Shown here: one piece after another, positions 17,928-27,900 of the stretch
How the letters are laid out: each line of letters opens with the position of its first letter
How positions within the stretch are numbered: the first letter of the stretch is position 1
NCBI RefSeq assembly: GCF_024347315.1
Contig: NZ_AP025460.1
Span: 372,001 to 436,000, forward strand
Direction of reading: 5' to 3'
Origin: Vibrio atlanticus
GTDB taxonomy: Bacteria > Pseudomonadota > Gammaproteobacteria > Enterobacterales > Vibrionaceae
Length of the DNA stretch: 64,000 nucleotides
The notes under the pieces: generated by a model
What the model was told of the DNA's origin: nothing
What the model saw: only the letters and a program-made list of their open reading frames with translations
Databases searched by the model: none
Made by a program: the position numbers and the translations under genes

Positions 17928-19641
17928 ATTAAGAAAAAGGCTCGGTGATTTGCTCGTAGAAGAGGGCATCATTACTGAAGAGCAAGTTGAACAAGCTCTG
18001 GCCGCTCAAAAAAGGACAGGCCGTAAGCTTGGTGATGCACTGATCGAGCTTGGCTTTTTATCAGAGCAGCAAATGCTCAGTTTCTTGTCGCAACAGCTTG
18101 CTATTCCTCTTATTGATATTAGCCGAGCTAATGTTGACGTCGAAGCTGTGCAGCTTTTACCTGAGGTTCATGCTCGCCGCCTTCGAGCTTTGGTCATTGG
18201 GCGTCAAGGTGACACATTACGTGTTGCAATGAGTGATCCTGCTGATCTGTTTGCCCAAGAATCTTTGCTGAGTCAACTAGGCGACTACGCACTCGAATTT
18301 GTCGTCGCACAAGAGAGACAATTAGTTGATGGTTTCGACCGTTATTACCGAAGAACCAAAGAGATTGCCTCATTTGCTGAGCAGCTTCATGCTGAGCATA
18401 AAGTTAATGAAGCCTTTGACTTTGATATCGCTGAAGAAGACAGCGACGAAGTTACGGTCGTTAAGCTAGTAAACTCGCTGTTTGAAGATGCTATTCAAGT
18501 TGGTGCGTCTGATATTCATATTGAACCAGATTCAAACGTATTACGTTTACGTCAGCGTATTGATGGTGTCCTGCATGAAACGTTGTTGAATGAAGTGAAT
18601 ATTGCTTCTGCACTGGTTTTGCGTTTGAAGCTGATGGCTAACCTCGACATTTCAGAGAAACGACTGCCTCAAGATGGTCGCTTTAATATTCGCGTTAAAG
18701 GTCAATCGGTCGATATTCGTATGTCGACTATGCCAGTACAGCACGGTGAGTCAGTGGTTATGCGTTTGCTTAATCAATCGGCTGGCCTACGTAAATTGGA
18801 GTTGTCAGGCATTCCGAGTGATTTGCTCGTTCGTCTTCGTCATCAATTACGCCGCCCACATGGCATGATTCTCGTAACCGGGCCTACGGGCTCAGGTAAA
18901 ACAACGACTCTATACGGTGCGTTAAGTGAATTAAACGAACCGGGTAAAAAGATCATTACCGCTGAAGACCCTGTAGAATACCGTCTTCCTCGTGTGAATC
19001 AGGTTCAGGTAAACCCTAAGATTAACCTCAATTTCTCAACAATTTTGAGAACCTTCCTACGTCAGGACCCGGATATCATTCTTATTGGTGAGATGCGAGA
19101 TCACGAAACCGTTGAAATTGGTTTGAGAGCGGCACTTACTGGTCACTTAGTGTTAAGTACTCTGCATACCAACGATGCAGTAGACAGTGCACTGCGTATG
19201 ATGGACATGGGGGCTCCGGGTTATCTGGTAGCAAGTGCTGTTCGAGCCGTGGTCGCGCAGCGGTTAGTCCGTAAGGTATGTACTGATTGCAAGGTTGATG
19301 ATGAGCTGGATGAAGCGCGTAAGCAATGGTTGAGTGTTCGTTTCCCAAACCAGCTAGGTACGCCATTTATGAAAGGGCGTGGTTGTCAAAATTGTAATTT
19401 GACAGGCTACAGCGGTCGTGTTGGTGTGTTTGAAATGTTGGAGCTCGATCAGCCTATGATGGATGCGCTTAGAGCCAATGATGCCGTTGGTTTTGCTCAA
19501 ACAGCAAGGCAGTCTGAAAACTACAAACCGCTGTTAGCTTCTGCGATGGAATTGGCCATGCTGGGTGTTGTGAGCTTTGATGAGGTAATGAACCTTGGCG
19601 AAGGCGATGCTTCTGGTGCCACTGATCCAATTTATCTGTAG
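17917..19641 (+). CDS. mshE: MSHA pilus assembly ATPase MshE (c-di-GMP binding)
   Basis: The 574-residue extension ATPase that drives MSHA assembly. The N-terminus carries two MshEN c-di-GMP-binding motifs in tandem, RLGDLLVEEGIITEEQVEQA at about residues 7-30 and KLGDALIELGFLSEQQMLSF at about 39-60. The GspE-type motor follows: Walker A GPTGSGKTTT near 322, Asp box EDPVEYRLP, Walker B IILIGEMRD, His box LSTLHTNDA, and a tetracysteine zinc motif (CTDC with CQNC). V. cholerae MshE has been shown to bind c-di-GMP through this N-domain, so pilus assembly should respond to c-di-GMP. It overlaps mshN by 11 bases. Confidence 0.96.
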   Translation: MQIRLRKRLGDLLVEEGIITEEQVEQALAAQKRTGRKLGDALIELGFLSEQQMLSFLSQQLAIPLIDISRANVDVEAVQLLPEVHARRLRALVIGRQGDTLRVAMSDPADLFAQESLLSQLGDYALEFVVAQERQLVDGFDRYYRRTKEIASFAEQLHAEHKVNEAFDFDIAEEDSDEVTVVKLVNSLFEDAIQVGASDIHIEPDSNVLRLRQRIDGVLHETLLNEVNIASALVLRLKLMANLDISEKRLPQDGRFNIRVKGQSVDIRMSTMPVQHGESVVMRLLNQSAGLRKLELSGIPSDLLVRLRHQLRRPHGMILVTGPTGSGKTTTLYGALSELNEPGKKIITAEDPVEYRLPRVNQVQVNPKINLNFSTILRTFLRQDPDIILIGEMRDHETVEIGLRAALTGHLVLSTLHTNDAVDSALRMMDMGAPGYLVASAVRAVVAQRLVRKVCTDCKVDDELDEARKQWLSVRFPNQLGTPFMKGRGCQNCNLTGYSGRVGVFEMLELDQPMMDALRANDAVGFAQTARQSENYKPLLASAMELAMLGVVSFDEVMNLGEGDASGATDPIYL

Positions 19642-19653
19642 GGGTAGAGTGAT

Positions 19654-20877
19654 ATGCCAACTTATCGTTATGTAGGTCGCAGTTCTGATGGCAGTCAAGT
19701 GACAGGTCAGTTGGATGCGAATAACGAAGATCTTGCTGCTGACAGTTTGATGAGCAAAGGGATCATTCCAACTTCGATTAAACTTGGAAAAAGTGGCGGT
19801 TCAATCCTGGATATGGATGTATCCAGTCTATTCTCCCCGAATGTGCCTTTAGAGGTGTTGGTTCTGTTTTGCCGACAGTTGTATAGCTTAACTAAGGCGG
19901 GCGTTCCGCTATTAAGATCGATGAAAGGGTTAACTCAGCATTGTGAAAATAAGCAACTGAAAGTAGCACTTGAAGAAGTGGTCGCTGAGCTTACAAATGG
20001 TCGTGGATTAGCGGCGTCGATGCAAATGCACCCTAAGGCCTTCAGTCCATTGTTTGTATCGATGATCAGTGTTGGTGAAAATACCGGTCGTTTAGATCAG
20101 GCATTGTTACAACTAGCAGGATACTACGAACAAGAGGTTGAAACTCGAAAGCGAATTAAAACGGCAATGCGTTACCCAACATTCGTTATTACTTTTATTA
20201 CAATAGCTATGTTTGTCTTGAATATATTCGTGATTCCTCAGTTTTCGAGCATGTTCGCGCGTTTTGGGGTCGACTTACCGCTTCCAACCCGTATTTTAAT
20301 GGGGATGTCTGAGTTTTTTGTTAATTACTGGGGGTTAATGCTTGGGTTAATCTTTGGTCTTATTTTTGCTTTTAAAGCATGGGTTAAGACAGATAAAGGG
20401 TGGGAAAAGTGGGATCGACTGCGCTTAAAAATGCCAGTGATTGGTGGAGTGGTCAATCGAGCTCTATTGTCGCGCTTCTCACGTACTTTTGCTTTGATGC
20501 TAAAAGCAGGCGTACCACTTAACCAATCGTTATCGCTATCGGCTGAAGCTCTGGATAATCGTTTTTTAGAACTTCGTGTTCAAGGCATGAAATCGGCAAT
20601 AGAAGCGGGCAGCACAGTCTCTTCAACCGCGATTAACAGCGAAATTTTCACACCACTCGTGATACAAATGATTTCTGTGGGTGAAGAAACGGGGCGTATT
20701 GATGAATTGCTGCTCGAAGTTGCGGATTTTTACGACCGAGAGGTTGATTACGATCTAAAAACGTTAACCGCTAGAATTGAACCTATTCTGTTGACCATCG
20801 TTGCGGGAATGGTGCTGATTTTAGCTCTGGGTATTTTCTTGCCGATGTGGGGAATGCTGGATGCAATCAAAGGTTAG
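19654..20877 (+). CDS. mshG: MSHA inner-membrane platform protein MshG (PilC/GspF family)
   Basis: A 407-residue polytopic platform protein with the duplicated GspF domain. The first copy contains FCRQLYSLTKAGVPLLRSMK and the second FSRTFALMLKAGVPLNQSLS. Three membrane segments lie at about 170-195, 222-242 and 375-400. It couples MshE rotation to pilin loading. It starts 12 bases after mshE with an AGAGTG ribosome site; mshF follows after 3 bases. Confidence 0.95.
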   Translation: MPTYRYVGRSSDGSQVTGQLDANNEDLAADSLMSKGIIPTSIKLGKSGGSILDMDVSSLFSPNVPLEVLVLFCRQLYSLTKAGVPLLRSMKGLTQHCENKQLKVALEEVVAELTNGRGLAASMQMHPKAFSPLFVSMISVGENTGRLDQALLQLAGYYEQEVETRKRIKTAMRYPTFVITFITIAMFVLNIFVIPQFSSMFARFGVDLPLPTRILMGMSEFFVNYWGLMLGLIFGLIFAFKAWVKTDKGWEKWDRLRLKMPVIGGVVNRALLSRFSRTFALMLKAGVPLNQSLSLSAEALDNRFLELRVQGMKSAIEAGSTVSSTAINSEIFTPLVIQMISVGEETGRIDELLLEVADFYDREVDYDLKTLTARIEPILLTIVAGMVLILALGIFLPMWGMLDAIKG

Positions 20878-20880
20878 AGG

Positions 20881-21336
20881 ATGCTGAATAACCTACAGCG
20901 CTCACGTTTTGTTATTTGGGTTGCGGTTATTCTTTTTCTCGTTATGGGATTGCTTTCTGTATGGAAAACAGTAGAAGAAGAAGCAACGAACACGGCATTG
21001 ATAGTTGCAAGTAAGCGAATCCTTGAGCAAGCTAATTTGTTCAAACAGCAGTATTTGTTATCTGGTGTGGCGCAAAAGAATGATTCGAAACCGCCAAAGA
21101 CTTACAGCAGAACGGGGTGGGTTATGCCAATTAAAGACTCGACTCGAAATTGCGGTTATTGGTTGGAGCAATTATATCCTAAGGGGAGTATTTTAGGTCT
21201 CAGCTCTCCAAGTATTGAAGACAAAAGTGATAACATTCGTTTTCATTGCCGATATCATTATAGTGATAGGTATCAGATAGATATATTACTAAAAAAAGAA
21301 AGATTTAGTGTTAAAGTCAATATATTGGCCTTGTGA
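20881..21336 (+). CDS. mshF: MSHA biogenesis protein MshF
   Basis: A 151-residue protein with a single N-terminal membrane helix (about 11-26, VIWVAVILFLVMGLLS) and a periplasmic domain with two cysteines (CGYW, HCRYHY). There is no prepilin leader with the GF cleavage site, although the hydrophobic start resembles minor pilin-like components. Function is known only by its place in the MSHA operon. Confidence 0.82.
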   Translation: MLNNLQRSRFVIWVAVILFLVMGLLSVWKTVEEEATNTALIVASKRILEQANLFKQQYLLSGVAQKNDSKPPKTYSRTGWVMPIKDSTRNCGYWLEQLYPKGSILGLSSPSIEDKSDNIRFHCRYHYSDRYQIDILLKKERFSVKVNILAL

Positions 21337-21341
21337 ACGTA

Positions 21342-21384
21342 TTGACGCTGTTTTTATGGTTTTATACATATTCAAATGTATAAT
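21342..21384 (+). promoter_or_regulatory. possible promoter upstream of mshB-mshA
   Basis: TTGACG (21342) with TACATA 17 bases on, or a perfect TATAAT at 21379 with a poor -35. The latter lies in a palindrome ATACAT-N6-ATGTAT. V. cholerae has a second msh promoter in this position (recalled), so a promoter here is plausible. Confidence 0.45.
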
Positions 21385-21415
21385 GCGCATTAGCAATTAG
21401 ATGAGTAGGTAGAAA

Positions 21416-21991
21416 GTGCTTAAAAATCAAAAGGGTTTCTCCCTAGTCGAGTTGGTCATAGTGATTGTCGTCGTGGGCTTATTAGCCGTTGCTGCTTTAC
21501 CCCGTTTCTTAGATGTGACAGACGAAGCTAAGAAAGCCAGTATTGAAGGTGTCGCGGGTGGTTTTGCGACAGGAGTGCTTTCAGCAAGAGCTCAATGGGA
21601 AGCAGAAGCTCGTCCATCAGAAAGAATTGGTGTTGAAACATACAATACTGTAAATTACGATGGTGTTGATTTTTGGCTAACCAGATCAACAAGTAGCAAT
21701 GGACGTACTAATTTTAGAGACGGCTACCCATGGTCTATAAACACAAATTCAGCTTCAGCTCCGTCTAATGATGTGACTGATGCTTCGTGTGTCGATTTAA
21801 TGGAAAACCTTCTTCAGAACCCTCCTAAAGTTGGAACATTAACCAATGTGGCTAATGGTTCCAATTACAAATATTCAGCGCAAGCGGATAATAGTAATGA
21901 CTACTGTACTTACATTCAATTGGAAGGCGGTACTCAGCATCAATTCGTTTACGAGATTAGAACTGGTCGTGTGACCGTAACACTGCAGTAA
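21416..21991 (+). CDS. mshB: MSHA minor pilin MshB
   Basis: A type IV pilin-like protein of 191 residues. Leader MLKNQKG is cut before FSLVELVIVIVVVGLLAVAA (Glu at mature position 5), followed by a C-terminal domain with two cysteines (DASCVDL and NDYCTYI). The start is GTG at 21416, with TAGGTAGA just upstream. It lies directly before the major pilin gene and is probably part of the same transcript. Confidence 0.88.
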   Translation: MLKNQKGFSLVELVIVIVVVGLLAVAALPRFLDVTDEAKKASIEGVAGGFATGVLSARAQWEAEARPSERIGVETYNTVNYDGVDFWLTRSTSSNGRTNFRDGYPWSINTNSASAPSNDVTDASCVDLMENLLQNPPKVGTLTNVANGSNYKYSAQADNSNDYCTYIQLEGGTQHQFVYEIRTGRVTVTLQ

Positions 21992-22025
21992 ACCTGCGTT
22001 TAAATATACATAGAGAGAAAAGACT

Positions 22026-22580
22026 ATGAAAAAACAAAGCGGTTTCACCCTAATAGAACTAGTGGTGGTAATTGTTATTCTAGGTATTCTTGCAGTTACT
22101 GCAGCACCTCGTTTTCTTAACTTACAAGGTGATGCCCGTACATCATCTATGCAAGGCCTGCGTGGCGCAATGGCAGGTGCGACGGGTATCGTTTATGGCC
22201 GTGCAGCAGTAGATGGTCGTGAAGGTCAAGCTAAAACAGCTCTGGCAACAACGCCACAAACAACAGATGGTGTGGCTATTAACTTTGGTTATCCAACTTC
22301 TGCTGATATCGCAGGTGTTCCGGCTGGTATTGAAACTGCTGTAGTTGGTTTACCTGGTACCGATTGGGTTGTAGTGAATGTGACGGAAACTGGCGTTGTT
22401 CCAGACGCTGTCGCTTATTCATTTGCGGGGACTGACCCAGTACAAGCGAACAATGGTTTTGTATACGATGCAACTACACCTGCGAATAACAATGGCTGTT
22501 TTGTCATTTATGTTGAAGCTGCCAATGCCACAACACCAGCATTTGTTGATGTTGTCACTACTGGTGCGGATGGCTGTTAA
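22026..22580 (+). CDS. mshA: MSHA major pilin MshA
   Basis: Major structural subunit of the MSHA pilus, 184 residues. Short leader MKKQSG before FTLIELVVVIVILGILAVTA, the N-terminal polymerisation helix. Two cysteines near the end (NNGCFVI and terminal DGC) form the usual D-region. It binds surfaces and phage in V. cholerae. The ribosome site GAGAG precedes the ATG. A strong terminator right after the gene should raise its transcript level relative to the genes downstream. Confidence 0.94.
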   Translation: MKKQSGFTLIELVVVIVILGILAVTAAPRFLNLQGDARTSSMQGLRGAMAGATGIVYGRAAVDGREGQAKTALATTPQTTDGVAINFGYPTSADIAGVPAGIETAVVGLPGTDWVVVNVTETGVVPDAVAYSFAGTDPVQANNGFVYDATTPANNNGCFVIYVEAANATTPAFVDVVTTGADGC

Positions 22581-22601
22581 TAGTATTATTAGAGGATATC
22601 A

Positions 22602-22626
22602 AGGCCAGCATTGCTGGTCTTTTTTC
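22602..22626 (+). terminator. intrinsic terminator after mshA
   Basis: GGCCAGC-ATT-GCTGGTCTTTTTT: a 7-bp stem with a triloop and T run, 22 bases after the mshA stop. It separates the major pilin from mshC onward. Confidence 0.88.
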
Positions 22627-22719
22627 TATCTGAAATTCAGGTAAGCGACAAAGACAACTTCCTTTCCCTGAGTTACACTTAATCTTCAAACTATCAAATA
22701 TTTAGCGGATTGGATTTCG

Positions 22720-23271
22720 GTGAATCAATTCAATAGAACATACAGAAACATCGGATTTCAGCAACAAGGTTTTACTTTAGTCGAGTTAATCATTGTGATC
22801 TTGTTGATCGCGATTGTCTCTGCCTACGCTGCTAGCCGTCTTTCTGGAAGGGATAGCTTTTCTGCCTTTGCAGCTCAAGAGCAAGTAACTTCTGTTGTCC
22901 GCCAAGTTCAAGTGAATCGTATGCAGTCCAATGTGGACCTTGGGGCCGTCGTTGGAGAGAGCAATTTTATTCTCGCTATCGTTGGCAATTGTATCGGTTC
23001 CGAAGTGAGCTGTACCGCGCAAAACCAAGCGCGTAGTGATTGGGTTATGCTCGACGGGGTCACCTTAACGGCGGCATCGAATACCGCACCTGCCAGTCCC
23101 CTATCTCTAGTTAACTTTGATTTATTAGGCAACCCTACAACGGGTGAAACTCCTGCAGGCGTTGTCGTTGACGTTGCAGTCGGTGTGGTGATTACTATCA
23201 CTTCAAATGTGAACACCTGCCGTGTGGAAATTAACTCGCAAGGTTATGTTGAAAATGGGGTGTGCTCATGA
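22720..23271 (+). CDS. mshC: MSHA minor pilin MshC (GspH/FimT-like)
   Basis: A 183-residue prepilin-like protein with a long leader (17 residues to QQQG) before FTLVELIIVILLIAIVSAYA. The C-terminal domain carries cysteines at CIGSEVSC and near the end. GTG start at 22720 in the context GGATTTCG; no nearer ATG gives a complete leader. Overlaps mshD by 4 bases (ATGA). Confidence 0.86.
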   Translation: MNQFNRTYRNIGFQQQGFTLVELIIVILLIAIVSAYAASRLSGRDSFSAFAAQEQVTSVVRQVQVNRMQSNVDLGAVVGESNFILAIVGNCIGSEVSCTAQNQARSDWVMLDGVTLTAASNTAPASPLSLVNFDLLGNPTTGETPAGVVVDVAVGVVITITSNVNTCRVEINSQGYVENGVCS

Positions 23272-23846
23272 ACACCATCCATAAATCGCCTGCAAAAGAA
23301 CGTGGTTTCACATTAATTGAAAGTGTGATTGTGATTGTGGTTATGGGGCTCGCGATGATGACTATCATAAACTTTTTAGCGCCTCAGATTAGCCGATCTG
23401 GTGATCCTCATTATCAAACCCGTTCAGCCGCGTTAGGGCAGAGTGTGATGTCTATGATTCTTGCTCGAGGGTTCGATGAGAATAGCGACTTTGATGGCGG
23501 GGAGCTTAGGTGCGGTGAAGGGACAGTAGGTTCTCGTCAGGAATTCTGCTCTGGTGATGTAAACGATCCATTGAATCAAAGGCTTGGAGACGATGGAGAA
23601 AATGTTGAAGATTATAATGATGTTGATGACTACATCGGTTGCTGGGAACCAGGTGGCACGAATAATTGTAAAAATCTAAATGACCTTATAGGTATGGAGG
23701 CAAACAGGGCAACAACCTACAGCAACTACCGCTTAGAAATTAGTGTGACGTACCAAGTTGTAGATCAACTAAAACGAATCAACCTAACTATTTTAGCCTT
23801 AAATCAGCCCCCTATCGTGCTGGATGCCTATCGAGGGAATTACTAA
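23268..23846 (+). CDS. mshD: MSHA minor pilin MshD (GspI/PilV-like)
   Basis: A 192-residue prepilin-like protein: leader ending KERG before FTLIESVIVIVVMGLAMMT, then an acidic cysteine-containing domain (LRCGEG, EFCSGD, GCWEPG, NNCKNL). ATG at 23268 overlaps the mshC stop, and the stop overlaps the mshO start (TAATG), so the cluster is translationally coupled. Confidence 0.87.
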   Translation: MNTIHKSPAKERGFTLIESVIVIVVMGLAMMTIINFLAPQISRSGDPHYQTRSAALGQSVMSMILARGFDENSDFDGGELRCGEGTVGSRQEFCSGDVNDPLNQRLGDDGENVEDYNDVDDYIGCWEPGGTNNCKNLNDLIGMEANRATTYSNYRLEISVTYQVVDQLKRINLTILALNQPPIVLDAYRGNY

Positions 23847-24568
23847 TGAGAAGGCAAGGTTTCACTCTTATTGAAATGATTATCACCATGATTGTTGGTA
23901 GCATTTTAGTTGTAGGCATTGCTGGGTTTGTTGAATTGGGTGCGCGTGGCTATGCGGACACCGTAGATAGGCAGCGTTTACAAACTCAAGCCAAGTTTGT
24001 CTTGGAAAAAATCACTCGTGAAGTGCGTCATGTTGTACCGAATATGTTCAATCAGAATGCTGTCGTCCCGGGAGCTCGCTGTGTTTCATTTTTCCCTATC
24101 GTTACCTCTGGGATTTATGCGGTGTCGGGCGATGATATTCAATTTGTTACGGCTGATAATACACTGACGACAGCTGCGCTAACCCCATTATCTTTGGTGA
24201 TAAACCCTACAGAGGCGGCGCCGACCAATAATATTTTCCCCTTAGCTACTGTAACTGCAACCAATAATACTTTCTTGCTTGCTAATGAGTCTGTAAACCT
24301 TGTGGGTAATTCGGTTTCAAATCGACACTATATTTACAATCCTAATGGCCGCGTCACCTATTGCATTGTGAATGGCCGAGTATGGAGAAGTGAAGGTAAT
24401 GGCGCGCTAATCCCAATTTCGGATACGGGAGTGACTGGGGATTTAGACTATCAACCCGCAAATGTTCAGCGTAATGGTGTCGTCCATCTTGAGTTTGAAT
24501 TTAGAAACCAAGTCGGGGATGAACTGACCAATTTCCAGCAAGACATACAGGTGATCAATGTTCCTTAA
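23846..24568 (+). CDS. mshO: MSHA minor pilin MshO (GspJ/PilW-like)
   Basis: A 240-residue prepilin-like protein with leader MRRQG before FTLIEMIITMIVGSILVVGI and a GspJ-like segment QTQAKFVLEKITREVRHV. Two cysteines (GARCVSF, VTYCIVN). Predicted to join the initiation complex at the pilus tip with MshC, MshD and MshP. Overlaps mshP by 11 bases. Confidence 0.87.
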   Translation: MRRQGFTLIEMIITMIVGSILVVGIAGFVELGARGYADTVDRQRLQTQAKFVLEKITREVRHVVPNMFNQNAVVPGARCVSFFPIVTSGIYAVSGDDIQFVTADNTLTTAALTPLSLVINPTEAAPTNNIFPLATVTATNNTFLLANESVNLVGNSVSNRHYIYNPNGRVTYCIVNGRVWRSEGNGALIPISDTGVTGDLDYQPANVQRNGVVHLEFEFRNQVGDELTNFQQDIQVINVP

Positions 24569-24986
24569 AAAAAGACAAGTCGGAAGCCTGTATATTGTCG
24601 TCATCTTTGTCTTGGTGGTGATGGGGTTTCTTGCTACAACCTTAAGCCGCATAGAGTGGTCCAATAATGACGCACATACAAAAGATGTGATTGGTACTCA
24701 AGCCCATCTTTTAGCTCATTCGGCAATAGAGCGAGCCTTAATGCAGATATATCCACCTAGAGCCAACACAACGGTTTCATTTGATGTGGCTGCAGAGTGT
24801 ACAAACTTGAATGGAACAGCAATGAACTTCGCAACGACAATTACATGTGCAGATGTTCAAATAACGTGCTCACCAACAGGTGGTCAACTTGTCGATAATT
24901 CTCAATTGTATACAGTAAGAGCAGTCGCAACGTGCGGAACGGGTGTGAATTTAATGCAGCGTAGTCAAGATGTTTGGGTGAGATAA
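24558..24986 (+). CDS. mshP: MSHA protein MshP (GspK/PilX-like)
   Basis: A 142-residue protein whose start FLKKRQVGSLYIVVIFVLVV resembles PilX/GspK prepilin-like proteins. The position after the cleavage glycine is Ser rather than Phe and the Glu5 of ordinary pilins is absent, as typical of that tip subunit. Cysteines at AECTNL, ITCADVQITC and ATCGTG. The stop overlaps the mshQ start by one base. Confidence 0.83.
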   Translation: MFLKKRQVGSLYIVVIFVLVVMGFLATTLSRIEWSNNDAHTKDVIGTQAHLLAHSAIERALMQIYPPRANTTVSFDVAAECTNLNGTAMNFATTITCADVQITCSPTGGQLVDNSQLYTVRAVATCGTGVNLMQRSQDVWVR

Positions 24987-27900
24987 TGAGAGTACTATTT
25001 TTATCATTGTTTTTGTTGTTTTCTCTAGGCATATCATCGTTTTCGTATGCTTCCACTTGTCTAACCAATGGCTCTTCTATAGATGCTCGTAATGGTTTTT
25101 GTATCACCTTTTCTCTTGAATCTGACGGGTCGAATCGAATTCGATTAGCGAATAGCCAATATTTCCCGTTATGGACAGATGATGATGATTTTTATGGTTA
25201 CTATCAGCAAATCTTTGACGAAGATTATGAAGATGATGACGTCCTTCGACAATTTCAGGTTAAGTTTGAGCGTACTTCTAATTATAACGCTATATGGATA
25301 AGTGGGAAATTAACCTACTCAGTAGATGGTATCCAGAAAAAAGTTATTAATAACTTTGATTTATCTTATGCCACTGGCGCTTATGAATTCGACCCATTTG
25401 TTACCATTACACTGATTGGTGATAGTTTCACTAGTAGTTCCCAATACTGTATATCGGAAAAAGATTGCCATCCACTAGGGCCACGTTATAAGCCGCTATT
25501 TGAATTTGGAAAGGTAGACGCTAACTCTTGTAATAGATATACCTGTAGCTTCGATTTTGATGAAGATTTTAAAACGACGCCTGTCGTTATATTAATGCCT
25601 TCTTATAATCTAAATGATAATTCATCGGCAATGTTCGTCACATCTGTGACTAAAGATAGGCTTGAAGTTAAACAACGCTTCCCTTTAAGCTCAGATCCTA
25701 ATTTAATGGACCCTATCTATTATTTTGCTGCAGAGGTTGGGGACGTAATATTAGATGAATCTCAGCCAGGGAAAATAATACGTGTAAGTAAAGTTGAGCT
25801 GAATCACTTCCAAACGGTAGGAAATACAAATGGGAAGGGTTGGAAACGGGAAACTTACTCTCAACGTTTCTCTACGGCTCCTATTGTCTTTTCTCAAGTT
25901 CAGCCCGATAACGGCAAGGATTTTTGGGTAACGACTGCACATGAAAATGTTGGAACTTCGAATTTTAGGCTGGCCTTAGAATTTGGCCGGCAAAATGTAC
26001 CTACGCCTGCAAGCTATAGACGCAGAACTGTAGGGTACATGGCGGCACCTGAGTTTTCCGGGCAAACTTCAGATGGTATTCGTTTTGTTTTTAAGAAACC
26101 CAGTAGTTCATACAATCAAAGCGCTTCATTAGCACTGTCTTGTATTGATAATCAGGTCTTCCATGGCCAGTCTTTCCAAGACTTTGGTGTGATTGTTCAA
26201 AAACAAACTCGAAGTGGACCAGATGGAGGGTGGTTGAGGTTATGTGAACTATCGAATCCGAATTATTTTACATTTATGTTAGAAGAAGACGCTTCAAATC
26301 GCTCGCATCAGAAATATGAAAGAGTTGGGTTCTTTGCATTTGAAGAAGTAAGGCCAAAACCCCCTATTCAAAAATGTGATTACTTTCCTGAAATGTTGCA
26401 ATCAAACCGTTATTTTCAAGGTGCAAATCCCGGAGAATGGACTCCATGGGATGGACAACTGGATATATCTTCAGGAAGTGGTACTGGAAATAATATCTAT
26501 CTCGATCAAATTTCCAAATCAGAAGCATTAGGTTTTACTTCTTCTAGAGTGTCTGGCCTTGGAGCTTGTGTTTATAAAGACGGGCAGAATAGTGGCGGAA
26601 GTTGTACTGTGAGTTCTGCTAAAAATTTATTCCCGTTAGGTGTGCCTGATACCTCAGCTTTTAGTGCTTCCGGTGGGGCATTTATAGCTGATGGTAATAA
26701 TAGGGTCACTGAGATTGATGTTGAGCGTGATGGGTACGAGTTTGCTTCATTGTCTTTTAGCGCAAATACAAGCACAGTTGTTTTTCCCGCTGGAGAGTAT
26801 TGGATTGACACCATCAATTTCAATCACAACGATTCTTACATTAAAGTGAAAGGTGATGGCCCCGTTGTTATTCACTACAACCATATAAATTTTTCTAATA
26901 AAAGTCGTATATATATAAATGCGGGCAAAAATGATCAGGGTGACCCTGATTCTAATTACGATCACAATGACCTTTTTCTTGTTGGTCATGGTCGTTTTTC
27001 ATCTTTTTGGCCTCAAGGCGGCTCTGATATTCGCTTGAATGCGAATGTGTATGTATCGTCAGAGGCTGTTAGTGCAGGTTTCGATATTAATGGTGTTGAT
27101 CGCTTTCAAATGACCGGAGCAATTACTGCTCCTAGAGTTACGTTTAGAGCAAGAGATATTAGCTACATAAAGGCTCAATCGGTAGCCGGGTGTTACACGC
27201 CCCCTAGCCCAACGATAAAATATATAGAGATCAAACCAAACAACTACCACTTAACCTGTGACGATAAGGCTGAAGTCTATGTCGTGCCTTATGATGAAAA
27301 CAGTCAACCAATGAGCGATGTCAACGGGGAGACTGTATCCATCAGTGCGCCTGAGGTGACTTTTAGTGGTGGGTCTTTTGATAACCAAAACAAAAGGTTT
27401 GTTTTTAATATTGATGGTCGAAGCGGCAATAAATACGGTGATGTGCTTGCGACTGCGTTAGTTACTGGAACGACAATCCAAGATCAAAAAGACATCAGCT
27501 TTGTACCTTATCGGTTTGATATTAAGCCGAGTTCTAATTCTACATGGGATAATCAGCCGCTAGAGGTTATTGCCGGAAAAGCAGAAGATATTGATGTTCG
27601 AGTCTTGGCTTGTAGTAGCAATGCATTATCAACGCCTATTGTGATGAATTATTCGGAAAAGTTAGATGTGAGCGACCTTAGGTACGTACTTCAAAAACCC
27701 GGAAGTGGCGGAGGCGGTAGCCTTGGCAGTGACGATTTTAACTTCTCTAAAGGGATGGTTGAGGATGTTGCGATTCAATTTGATAACTCAGGCGAGTTAG
27801 TTGTCACACTTGAAGATAAGAACTTTAGATGTTCAACCCAAGCTCCGGCAATCGCGAACTGCCCTAGCGATGGCGGTACGTTGAAAGGTCAAATTACCTT

